From contig OZ024799.1 in NCBI GenBank assembly GCA_964017045.1, positions 34,539,736-34,603,735 of the forward strand: 64,000 nt of DNA, written 5' to 3'. This stretch comes from Omphiscola glabra. Its lineage: Eukaryota; Mollusca; Gastropoda; Lymnaeidae. Position 1 is the stretch's first letter, and every line of letters starts with the position of its first letter. A program made the translations under genes and the position numbers. The notes beneath the pieces were generated by a model. That model did not search any database. It saw only the letters and a program-made list of their open reading frames with translations, and had not been told where the DNA came from. Below, piece after piece: positions 10,735 to 22,110 of the stretch.

Positions 10735-11406
10735 GTAAGCATTTCTAAAACTGCATTAGTCTTTGTAGTCTTTGCAGTATATGGTTTCACAATTTTTTTA
10801 TTTTAATAACCATATATACTCATTCTATATCCAACTTTTAAAGAAATATTTCAGTGGAATGAGTTGGAAGATTAACTTATGAGTGGGTCATAGGAGATAT
10901 TTATCATCTCTGTACTATGATTTGAGTAAACTATTGAAAAAAGTAATTAACTAAATTTATCATAAAGCAATGTGCAAATTTGGGTAAAAAGTTTTTCCTT
11001 ATTTGGTGACTTCCGAGATAGGCTGTGCTCAGAGAGTATAAAAGTAGCTAAATTGACAAATGAAGTGTCAGATTGTCATATATTATAAGATGGTAGTAGC
11101 AGTTGAAAACCATTCTTCATAACAGTCAGAGAAATTTTAATGATTGGTGACACAGACCGGTTTACTCTTACAATTTTTGCGTACAATGTATGATTTTGAA
11201 AGTCTTTTACGATTGTACATTGAGACCGCCAGAACTACAATTTAAAGAGACCGTGTGGAAAATTATACATTCTGTTAGTTTGTTCTGATTTTAACAAACA
11301 TTAATTAATTTTTTAATTAATTAATTTTTGTTAAACAACCGAAAATGTACTTTTTAGTTAGTTTTAACTTGCATTTGCATTCTACATCCAGCATTGAATG
11401 AATCGA

Positions 11407-12592
11407 CAGACCTGCCAACCCTTCCGACAAACCTCTTAAAACTCTGAACATTTTTCTGAACATTATATATATATAAAAATTCGAAAGCGAAAAGAAAAAA
11501 ATACAAAATCGGATACGACAGGAAGTTGTGCATTCCTTTATTTTTACGTAGTGTCTACATGTCCAACTACCGGACGAATAAGTTCTCGAGATATTCGCCC
11601 GACTTTTACTATTATTACTATTATATATGTGATCAAGTCACATGACCGCCGTAGCAAAGTTGCGCGAGATATTTGTCAGTCAGCCTTGTCACGTGACCGC
11701 TAATAGTCGATCAGTCCAGTCGCCGGACGTGTAGACAGTGACACTGCCTTGTTTTTATTGAACCGAGCTGCGATCTCCAAATCATTCTTCAAACATCAAT
11801 GATACGATCGCGATTCATCCTTTTACTTTTACGAGGCTAAAAAATAATTCAGTTTTGTTGTGGCTTTTTGTTTGTTTGTTAAAGTTTTTCTTAATTAAAT
11901 TTAAATGGATAAATCTATTGAAAGTGGTGGGTACAATGATACTAATTATAAACATATTTTAACACACAAAAAAACAACATAAAGTTATACAACTGCAGCT
12001 AAAAGTGCAGTGAATCTACGACATCCATGTCTAATTTCTTTGCTAAGTTTTATTGACCACCTCTCTTATTGAAAGAAATATTTCTCCAACCAACTCCGAT
12101 CGTTTTAATGCCAGACTCAAAGAAATGTGACCACACTCGCAGATTGCTAGAAGATTGTGAAGAAAAATTACAACGAAACAAGTACAAGGGCAAGCATGAA
12201 AGTTTATCTTTCTAACTTGCTTGTATCTAAAATCAGTTGCAATGGTAATTTCCAGTTGACCAAAGAGCTGTTGGACAAATGCAAAAAGGCCACTAGGGAT
12301 AGGCAGGAAAACTGAACTCTTAGTCTTAGCAGCCTGTGTACAGATGTAAATAAAATGGATCTTCTGTCCTGTACTGTATAAATCTGTATATTTTCTCATG
12401 TTCTTTGGACTCTTCAAAGACAATGGAGATAACTTTATATTTCTTTATTTAAAAGGCTAGTGCATTAGTTTACAGATCTATAACCAACGCCCCTCCGGTC
12501 GGCGCATCCTGTGGGGCAGTGGCCTCGCTTCCCCCCCCCCCCCCCATGCACCACCCCTACAGATTTTTTTTCTTGGCAGGTTGGCAGGTCTG
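11407..12592. mobile_element. DNA element with CAGACCTGCCAACC terminal repeats
   Basis: Perfect 14-bp terminal inverted repeats, CAGACCTGCCAACC at 11407-11420 and its complement ending at 12592, are flanked on both sides by the 6-bp direct repeat AATCGA (11401-11406 and 12593-12598). The interior (1.16 kb) has open frames that match nothing I know, and a C-rich run near 12,530. It is inside the larger hAT-like element. A 6-bp duplication is unusual for hAT, so the superfamily is left open. Confidence 0.55.
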
Positions 12593-13238
12593 AATCGAGA
12601 ATCAGGATTGGTTCTATAATTATATTACATTTGCCCTGAGAGGCAAAGGGAGTGGTGTGGATTTAGTTAGGAGATTTTGTGTATGGGTTGCGGGTTTAAA
12701 TGCTAAATCAATCAATACCGCTTCATTTTCATAATTATATAGTCGGGAGGTGGGATGGTTCATAGGCAGAAAGTATGTGTTATTACTAAAAATTCTACAA
12801 TATTCATCCCGAAATTCTGCAAGTCCAAAAATAGCATATTTATATTTTGAATGCTGTAAAAGATCACCCTATGTTCAGTAGGAATTATCGTCTTTGATGT
12901 TACTTTGTATTTTAACAAATGAAGTTGCTAGCTATTCTCAGATAGTTCTCAGTAGTAGAGATATTACAGTAATATTTAGTCCACCTTATGTATGTTCTAC
13001 GTTTCCTGGCGCCTCTGCTAAATTTTTTTCGCAAGGCTCCTTCAACTTCCTTGTGTGAAATGCTAACAAGTACACTTCGAAATAGCTTATACATAAACAA
13101 AATAAATTAAAGGGTTAGGTAAAAAGAAATACACATGTAGATCACTAAGTGCCATCTAGTAGTTACTCAAGTGGGTTACTGTTTGCACCACGAATGAAAG
13201 TTGTCATGTTCAGATTAAAAGTCGAAACAAAATAATGA

Positions 13239-13848
13239 AAAACGTGATCACGTCACACCACTACTTCATTCACTTCATTGGCTCCCTGTACAAGCACAGA
13301 TTAAACTCTCTGTTCTCTGCCACAACTTTTTCTCGACTTCCTGCCCTTCCTATCTAACCGAGCTTCTTTCTGTCTTTTCACTCCTTTGACAGCTTCGCTC
13401 CTCCGCAGACGGGCGTATTCTTTCTGTCCCCAAGACTCGCTCAAAAACTTACGGTGAAAGATCTTTCTCTTACTGTGCCCCCAAACAATAGAATTCTCTT
13501 CCACTACACACCCGCAATATATCAACCATCACAGCCTTCAAAACTGCACTCAAAACACATCTCTTTAAACTCTACTACCCCGACTGATTCCACACATCTG
13601 ACCGATAAACGATGCTGCTGGCCGCCGTCCATGGCTTGTCATGTAAAAGTTCCGGTGTGGATGGGGTGAATATGCATTAGTTTTTGTTTTGTCTTTATAC
13701 AGCTGTTCTTTATTACATACCTGTATTTTATTTTATTGTCACGATTATGTCTCTTTTTCTATTTTTATGTACAGCGCGGTGAGCCCAGCCCTAGGCTGGG
13801 GTACCGCTCTATATATGACAACTAATAATAATAATAATAATAATATTT
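13239..13848 (+). mobile_element. CR1/L2-type LINE, 3' fragment
   Basis: The plus strand reads the C-terminus of a CR1/L2-type reverse transcriptase: LHWLPVQAQIKLSVLCHNFF, then a LRSSADGRILSVPKTRSKTYG-like stretch, then a WNSLP-like and a KTALKTHLF-like motif before a stop near 13,585. The 3' UTR follows, with GCGCGGTGAGCCCAGCC near 13,777, and a (TAA)n tail ends near 13,848. The same family occurs at 28925-30372 and 61179-61260 on the minus strand. The copy is strongly 5'-truncated. Confidence 0.8.
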
Positions 13849-14699
13849 CGCAACGCCCCATATAGGAAAATGTGCGCAACCCCACAAAATAATTGATATC
13901 TATACATCAATAAAGAAAAAGTGACCGGAGATAGCAATATAATATATTAGTCATCTATTTTTTTAACTTCAGTTCCCTTTTTTGACTCCAGCTTAACTGA
14001 TTCCACTGGACATGCGATGCGTGTAGTTACTGTGTACATTATATATGCTGTATTTTTATTTATAAACTATTGCGCTACTGTATTGTATGATTTTGAGAAG
14101 ATGTACGATTTTAGGTGTTTGGGGGTAAACAGGTCTGGTAACATCACCTGAACTATCTGCACATACACAAACTTGTTAATTAATATTTATAGCAGAATAC
14201 ATTCATGGAAAGAACAGGGTGGCTTTGTTCTTTAATCTTGCTTTCAGTTTTGTGTTTTTTGTTATGATTTTTTAAAACTGAAGTGTACTTGTTAGAAAAG
14301 ATGGTGATGAAGAACTTAAGTTTTTTTAAAGTTTTCAACTAACTTTCCCTAAACATCATATTCTCTTAAAGATAGTGAAGATTTTTGCTGGCCTGATTTT
14401 ATTATATTATGAAAACTTGCCAAGGGCTTAGTGAAAATAATTTAAAGCGTGTGATGATCTGGATGTTACCCACATGCTGTATTTGTTTAAATCATGTAAA
14501 GAGAAAATAAAATGTCAAATGTCTCATTTTTAATGTTTAAATCATAGATATACATTATCATCTTAAATACATTTAGACTAAAATTAAAAAAGCAGGGGCC
14601 ATTATTGAAGCAGGAATTGAAGACTTCCTTTTTAATTGTAAGTAAACTACATTTCTCCTAATAACCAAACAATATTCTTTATTTTTTTTTATCCCTCAG

Positions 14700-15837
14700 A
14701 CACATTGAAGAAAAGCGAGACTACCTAATCAAGAAAGGATATGACCAAGAAGTGATTGACTTTGAGGTTCTTAAAATTAGACAACCTCATCCTCTTTTGT
14801 CAAATGCTGTTGGCTCACCAGCTTTCTTGGGAGTTTCCCCTCCCTTTTCTAACCAATCTTCCTCATCTCCTGTTGGCTTATTCCATATTGGGGATCAAAA
14901 CTTTGATGGATGTGCTGAAGCAGCTGCTTTAGGGAAATCTCTCCAAATAGATGCTAACATCCAAGAAATGAGGTCAAAATCCAGTAGCGGATTTGCAGAC
15001 CTAATGAAATATGTGGACTTCACCATGCAGTCAAGTAGTGTTCAGCAAAAAGCAGAGATGAAAAAAAATCTTAATGATCAAAGGCAGGAGCTGGAAACAA
15101 GATGGGAAACACATTATGACAGTGTGGATTCAAGTGGTGTAGGAAGTGCCAGCACAGATTTTACAGATGTCAGTCTTGATCATTCTTCTACAAATAGCCG
15201 CAAATCAAGTGTAGACATGTCATCACATGGCTCTTACCCAGATATAATTCGGAGCTATCAGCAGTACCAGACAAATATGGCTCAAGCTCAACTGTCATCA
15301 ACTAGTCAGCATCAAAACCAGAACATTTATCAACCTCAGCAATCTTCACATCAATCCCAAATGCCCTCCCATGCCTTTAATCCTTATTATGCTAATCAAT
15401 ATGGCTTTAATATGAATCCCTATAGTGGCTACCAAACATTCCCAATGAATGCAGCCAACCAACAGGCTGCCCAACAAGCTGTTTATCAGGCCAGTATTAA
15501 TTCTGCGTTCAACCATTACATGGGAAACAGTGGTGCTTTCAACTTGCCCCAAGGAATCCAGCCTCAGCAAACCATGACAGATGCATCTCGTCAGACTGCT
15601 TCCAAGCCATCTACTGTAGGTGCTCAAGGCACAACATCCATTCCTAATTCAGCAACTTCTGTTAGTGGAAACCAGAATTTACCACTTTCTAGTAATCAAC
15701 CTATTGCAACAGTTGCAACTAATTTGTCAGGTACTTCTGCTAGTGTAGTCCAACCAACTGCTGTCATTAACAGCACTGCAGTTGGGAGCAATGCAACCCC
15801 CATTTCAGCTACACTACAGTCAGTTCCATCGGGGTAA
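14700..15837 (+). CDS. WNK: WNK kinase, C-terminal exon with stop
   Basis: Acceptor atccctcag; the frame is completed by the AA left from the 10,734 donor. It reads KHIEEKRDYLIKKGYDQEVI, then a Ser/Pro-rich segment, then SSSGFADLMKYVDFTMQ, which is reminiscent of the short conserved helix near the end of WNK1 (DDLHKLVDNW). A charged coil with QELETRWETHYDSVDSSGVG follows, then a Gln/Asn/Tyr-rich low-complexity tail, with TAA at 15835-15837. The bases around the stop (TCGGG/gtaaag) also look like a splice donor, so a longer isoform with a further exon is possible, though no such exon was recognised downstream. Confidence 0.75.
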
Positions 15838-18800
15838 AGATGGTGAATTTCACCATAAGTCTTTCATTCTTTGAACATTCAACTTGCCTTTGGCTTCATT
15901 GTTTTGTGTTTATCTATTTATTCTCAAGAAAGCTCTCTCTTTCAGTCTAGCTGTTCATTGTCTTTCGAGGATAATTGGGTTTTGAAAGTTTCAGTGTGTA
16001 AAATGAACATTTTAATTTTGATTGCCTTTTTTTTAAAAAAATTTGTGTTTGTTTTGTTTATATATGTATATAATAATTTTTTTGGAGACAAGCTGATAAT
16101 TGAAATCGGCTGTGAATAGATAATGGTGTTCTAACCATTGATAACTGCTTTCTGCATGTTCAAACAGTATTAAGGCAGTTATTCTATAAACAGCCTTTAG
16201 TAACTATTTATATAATCTCAAAGTCATGAGATTTACTTAACATTAAACAGGAACAATCACTTGTCTGATATTTTGTACATGATCAAATTTAATTTATTAG
16301 CAATTGCAAAAATCAATGCCCTGCACTGTATGGAATAGTGCAAAGTGCATGCACTTATTTAATAATTTGCTTTTACTCAGTTGCTATATGATGTTCATGA
16401 TTTCTGCAGAATATTTCACAACTACAACATATTATGTTCATGTTTTGTTTGCATTTAAGTAGGTTGATTCAGATAAAGTTTATATATTTTAACTTATTAC
16501 ACAGCTATGAATGAATATAAGAAAATAATCAACTTAAGAATTAGATTAATATTAATTAACAGTGTCATAATGATGACTTGTCATTTAGTGAAAGGGAATA
16601 TATGGGATAAGTACCCAAAGACCCTCCTTTTTGTTTTTTCTTTCAAAATTTCAAGTGTTTTGCACTTTCTAAAACAGATGTTATAAAGACTATCTATTGT
16701 TGAAAAAAAAAGGTTTCAAGGTTAATAACATGTTGCATTGCATCAGTTCAGTGTTTTGATAAGAATAAAATTTAATGTGTTTACTTTTTGTCTCATGCTT
16801 AAATTCTCAGCTTCTTTCTAGAAACTTTGTACTTATACAGATTGGTGAGAATGTCTTAATTTTATTTTATTTGGGAGATATACAGAATATTTTGCTGCTT
16901 AATCCTTCTGCCAAAGAATGAACAATTTATATGAGACTTGAAAAAAATAGACCTTTTAAGATCAAATGATTTACTGTTTAATATTGCATTGCATGCATTT
17001 TCCATGGTAACTAAAGTGCAGTTCTTACCATTCCAGAGATAATATTCCTTAAAAAGTTAAAATATTAAATCATGTTCAAGTCTATATTACATTAATTATA
17101 ATCAATTTGCTGAGGCTAACACAAAAACTTTTAGCTCATTGTAGTCCAAAAAATATTTAATTTTTCATGACATTGATTGTACTTCAATATCAGACAGTGG
17201 AAATGAGGAAAAACAGTATTCATAAAATGTAATTTAAGTAATTTTGAATATAACAAAGCAAATTTTTCTGTCATTGATATTTGTCTCCAAAAGTGTTTAA
17301 TAATGTTTCAAAACCACAAATCTGGTTAGTTTTGTTAAAAAAGTCAGAATCAGTCATTAACTGTAAATTTGCTGGTGAAATTTATCTGCTCCAGCAAAAT
17401 GCGTTTTTTCAATTTAGATAACGCTGATATAAATAACATATTTCATTAAATGAATCGACTGTCAAGTTCAATTGTCATATTAAAGGAAGTCCTGGTAATT
17501 AAAGTTAAGTTTCTCCTGTAGCTAACATTTGAGATGTTTCATTATTTTTTTAAAAAATCTGCTATGTCATATTTAAAATGATCACCCTGCAAGTTGCTTT
17601 GGAAATTTTGTTTGGGGTATTTCATTAAATTTAAAACTTGAGCAAATGATATAGATTCAAGACAAATTATTTCACTAGATTTGAAATTCATAGAAAATTC
17701 AGTGCTCTGATTGCAACTTGCATTATTGTAAAATTCATTGCCAATAAATAAATGGACCCTTAGTAGTATTTGTGTCAATCAAAATTGAAAACGTCTAGTC
17801 ATCTTTAAAATGTGTATTAATTAAATGTTTGTTCAGTTAAATGTTTTAAACCTGCCTAGTTAAGTAGATTTTCTAAACCCTAAAAACAAGTTAACTATAA
17901 ATGCCTGGTTCCATTATTATCTACTTGGCATACATATATTTTAAAATACTGGCACTTCACTATTTTTAATAAATGCAGAACCCAAAAATTTGTTTTTAAA
18001 AACTGAAGCCATTAAATAAACTAGTTCAGTATTGTGATTAAAATATAGTGTATTAACCCTTATTAAGCATAAAAAGGAAACTGCTTCGTAAATGCTCATG
18101 TGGTATTTATAACAGTTCAAGTATTACAGAAAGCTAATTTCCTTTTTGTTCCGTCTTGTCTAGAGAGTAAGTAGGAGTTCTATCAAATAAATTAACGTTC
18201 TTTCTCAGTTAAATTAAGGTATGGTTATATTTGAATATGAACTTTTCCATTTATAATTATTATTAATGCATATACATTGTACATAGAGAAGGACCAATTT
18301 AAAAGAAACATTATATACATGTATTGACCGTTGTCAAGATGAGGATTAGTGTTCTTTCCCTTTACACACTCATGCCTCCTTTATAGTTATTTTCATCACA
18401 TTTTTCCTTGATATTATTTTTAATTGAATTTTAATAGTATTATTTTATATTAAAGCAAAGCAAATAACAGGTGTCCATTATTTTGTCTATCCATGATTCT
18501 GCATAACAGAATGCAAGAAATGTTAATATTCTGCAGTGTTGAATTGCATATAAAAATTTAAGTGCATCACATCCCATCTCCACACTGCACAGGCATTTGT
18601 TTTTTAGGTTTCTTTTCCTGTTACAAATTTGTAGTTCATAAAATGGATGCTTGCATTTTCAAATAATCTTTAGCACCTGTACATTTCTGAGATGTGTCAG
18701 TTATTGAAGTTAATATTGTAGATCATTTCTAAGAGGTTTGAGAAAGACTAGAAATGTCTCTGAAGATGATAACAGCTATTAGAAATGTTGACACATTTAG

Positions 18801-21301
18801 AAGAATAGATATTTATGACTGTTAGCAAATGTCAGAAATCATTGTTTGTGCCTTGATATTTTTCTCTCATTTAATAGTTTCTTTTCTTAACTTTTTATGT
18901 TGCAAAATTCATCTGTAGTCGTCTTGCAATGATGCCACTTCTGACAAGTTATTGTCAATAACATTATAGCCCCCTAAAATGTATGTTATTATTTATGCCA
19001 CGCTAACAGGGACTCCAACTCATAGCTTCAAGGTTGTGGTTTTTCTCAATGATGTTCTCTTAAAATCTACGCAATAAGACATTGCAAATTATTTTTCAAA
19101 ATTCTGTCTTGCAGTCCATTTTCTTGACATCCTAGTGTGTGTTAAATTATTATTAGTGCGAATTTCATGGCATTTATGGGTCCTAAATAATATATACTGT
19201 TTAAATACTAATTAGCCTTTTAACTTAGAGGAAAAAATTAAAATGATTTATTTTTAGGATAAATGTTGTTCTGCTGAAATACAACTTAGCTGTTACTTTT
19301 AATATTGACTCTGCTTTACTACCTGTCTTGCAATAGTACAAAGTTTATTAATGAAAGTTTCCCTGGTCTAGCCAAGATTCTTCCCAAAACTCTTCCCTAG
19401 GCCTAATTTATTATATCCAGAAATGATTAACTCTCTGGAACCTTCCATCTAATCTAAATTTGCCAATTAACATTGTGATAAAACGTTAAAAATACTAATT
19501 TTCAGTTTTGTAACTTAATTAAGCAGAAATAAATTATACTAGATGTGTCAATGAGATCATCAAGTGATATAGTTTGCCCATTGCTAAAATATAGTTCAAG
19601 CATGCAATTTTTTTAAAAGGTGGGCAGTGAAAAGTTGTTTTTTAAAAATGTGCTGCAGTGTTTTGTAAATGTCTGGCATATTTAGGAAATACATTTTTGC
19701 ATATTCATTTTGTGATATTCAATAGTCTGAAAATAAAAATGTATGTATTAATAAGAAAATTATTAGATTATAAATACAAACCAATGCAGACAAAAAGGTA
19801 GGTTAACGCTTTTGCTCAATCAAGTGATTAAATGTATTATTTAATAATGAATGTTGGGATTTCAATGCACAATAAAGAATGCTATTAAAATTGTTGAAAT
19901 ACTCATTTCTTTCAAAAACAAAGTCTGTTATTGTTATATTTGTGTGAAATGGAATTTGCGAGCGAAAAGAAATTTGATTTAATATTATAAGTTTCTTGTA
20001 AATCCAATTAACTTTAATTCTGCTGCGTTTTTGTTAGTTTTATAATTGTAATTTATGTGCAAATCACTTGGTTCCTATAATTTTCATCTTTATAATTGGT
20101 ATAACATTTGAAATCTTCAAAATATTTTCTTCAAATGAGTTTATTAAACAGGTATTTTCTTTTCACTCGCAATGGTGCATATTTTTTGGTTTAGTTAAAT
20201 TACTGTTACATTTAACTTAATAATATCAAATGTTTTGATGATCAAGATGTTGAAGCTATCTAAGATTAAATTTTGTAAAACCTTGATCATGTAATCTGCG
20301 TACATTTTCAATGCTAGAAATGCCCAGAGTGTATTAAGTTGCACAACATTTTAGGCCAAGTATTTTAACATAAAAGGCCAAATTTGACAAATTCAATAAG
20401 TTGTAGCGAGAAAAAAATGTCCCATCTTTCTTAATAAAGGCTTATGTTAAAAAATTTAAAATCACACATTTTGTTGGTTAAAGTAAGAGTATTCTGTGTT
20501 CCCACTATATTATCTTACAAAATCCACATCTTCCCAAAAGCTTTGAGGAGCTTCAGTCAAAAAGACTTAATGTCAAGTATAAAGTATTGCTCTGAAAACA
20601 CTTGATTTCAAATTTGTCCTCTTAAAAGCTATGCATAGTCACTTTTTTGAAGCTGGTTACCATGGGTAATATTGATGAAGATCATTTTTATATAAGTATC
20701 TTTTCCCCTGATCGTTATTCTAATCACAAAGACAATCGGGGACTGGAACAAGCTTTCAAAAGGAACAGTTGAGGCGACAACACTTGACTCATTTGCGTCT
20801 ATTGCCTCAGGCCTTCAAACCCCCAGTGCATGATAGCTTCACTCAGTTACTCTTGTAACCAGTGAAATATCCTCATCAACACCAGGCACAGAAACATTGC
20901 AAATCCCATCCACATTCATAGGAGTCATAATTATCAATAAATTGATCGTGGGCACTTAATATATAGAGGAATAAGAAGACAGTGGCAGTCCCTCATAATC
21001 CAAACTGACGGAAAGTTAACTTAAATTTAAAAGGATTAAAACCAGCCTCTAACTCTATTGTACTTAGTTTTACTAATGCCACAATTTTTGTGATGAAATA
21101 ACAGGATGAAATAGTTTTCAGAATTGGAGAAAAGCAGAACTACGGTAATTCCAAAATACTAAAAACGATAGTACTTTAAAAAAAAAAAAGAAAGAAATTG
21201 CAAAAAAACATTCTGGACATCCAACATAATTATATCTATTGCTAATAATACTAAACTATTTCCTTTCCTTCACTTAAAATAATTCTTAAGATACAGTAAT
21301 T
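15838..21301. other. WNK 3' UTR and intergenic AT-rich sequence
   Basis: No coding exon is recognisable. AATAAA hexamers at 16764-16769 and 19871-19876 are candidate WNK polyadenylation signals. The stretch is nearly free of tandem arrays, unlike the right half of the window. A CAGTGGCAGTCCCTC string at 20,980 resembles a pogo/Tigger terminal repeat, but no partner end was found. Confidence 0.5.
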
Positions 21302-21306
21302 GACAT

Positions 21307-21912
21307 TGTCACGGTCAGATTGTGGGGTTACTTTTTTGTGTGTATGTTTGGGGGGGCGGAAAGAGAGTGCTCGTGGTATTGGCTATATTTTTCCACGAGT
21401 ATGACCGTCTTGGCAGGGGGGGGGGGGACCCAGGGGAGAAAGTGTTTGTTGTGAGTTGTGAAAACATTAGAGTGGTGAATGAATGTGAACATTTTTCTTG
21501 TTATCACGAGTGCATGGGCATTAATGGTATAAAAGGAGAGACAGATTATTATTAGGGGAGAACGATTTATTATATGCGTGTGGATTCGACAGAGTGTTTT
21601 GGAGTGAGGACTTCGTATAACTTTATGATGCTGTTTTGTGTATGCATTGGATTTGTTAGTCACTTCACATGACTATTCAATAGAAGGTGCTGTGTTTGAA
21701 CACTTATATTTTCAACAAGTAATAAACATATTCGATGACTCTTAAACTACGTTGCGTGGTTTTTCCTTTTAAACTATCGGCTTTATAGGAGCCAGGAAAA
21801 TGTACAAGTACCAGCTTTCCAGAAGCTTAAGAAACGGAGTTGTAGACTCTGAAACGATTTTCTGTGGCTACAGAAGGGACCTAATCTCCTAGACAACGTA
21901 CTTTTCGCCACA
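21307..21912 (+). mobile_element. solo LTR, 606 bp, with 5-bp target duplication
   Basis: The element starts TGTCACGGTCAG and ends TTCGCCACA (TG...CA ends). It is flanked by the perfect 5-bp duplication GACAT at 21302-21306 and 21913-21917. Inside are a TATA box (TATAAAAG, 21528-21535) and an AATAAA (21721-21726) in the order expected for an LTR read on the plus strand (U3, TATA, R, poly(A) signal, U5). There are no internal retrotransposon genes, so it is the product of LTR-LTR recombination. Ty3/gypsy or BEL are possible, but the family cannot be told from the LTR alone. Open frames inside it (21322-21555, 21328-21663) are noncoding. Confidence 0.85.
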
Positions 21913-21959
21913 GACATGAGCCTTACAAGCTAGATATTTAAATGGTACCTCCTACTTAC

Positions 21960-22110
21960 ATGAGACCCCTGCCACTTTTTGGGTTTGTGTTCTATGCATT
22001 CAAGGTTGATTACCTTTTTTTTTTTTATTTTTACCATCACATTTTGGGTCCCTTAACCTAGGCCTGTAGCAGAATGGTCAATGGACCATGTGATAGTTCT
22101 GGATGGAAGA
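21960..22110. repeat. dispersed repeat, copy 1
   Basis: Shares a recognisable core (GCCACTTTT...TTTTGTGT...ATGCATTCAA.GTTGAT, then a T- or C-run and GG.CCCTTAA) with 27135-27290 in the same orientation. Short and diverged; class unknown. Confidence 0.5.

Larger units (their letters stand above)
11153..14137. mobile_element. hAT-like DNA element with nested insertions
   Basis: The left end reads CAGACCGGTTTACTC and the right end, reverse-complemented, reads CAGACCTGTTTACCC. Both ends carry subterminal AAAATCATACA-like motifs. The sequence beside the left end is TGGTGACA and a near copy TGGTAACA overlaps the right boundary, which may be an 8-bp duplication. No transposase could be read, so it would be non-autonomous. 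The interval also holds the inner element 11407-12592 and a LINE fragment at 13239-13848. The pairing of the two ends is inference. Confidence 0.45.

Noticed and set aside
12043..12423. 126-codon minus-strand frame as a gene
   Set aside because: It lies inside the CAGACCTGCCAACC element, and has no domain, splice signals or recognisable homology.
20980..21180. pogo/Tigger element starting CAGTGGCAGTCCCTC
   Set aside because: Only one end resembles the family; no matching opposite end or TA duplication was found.
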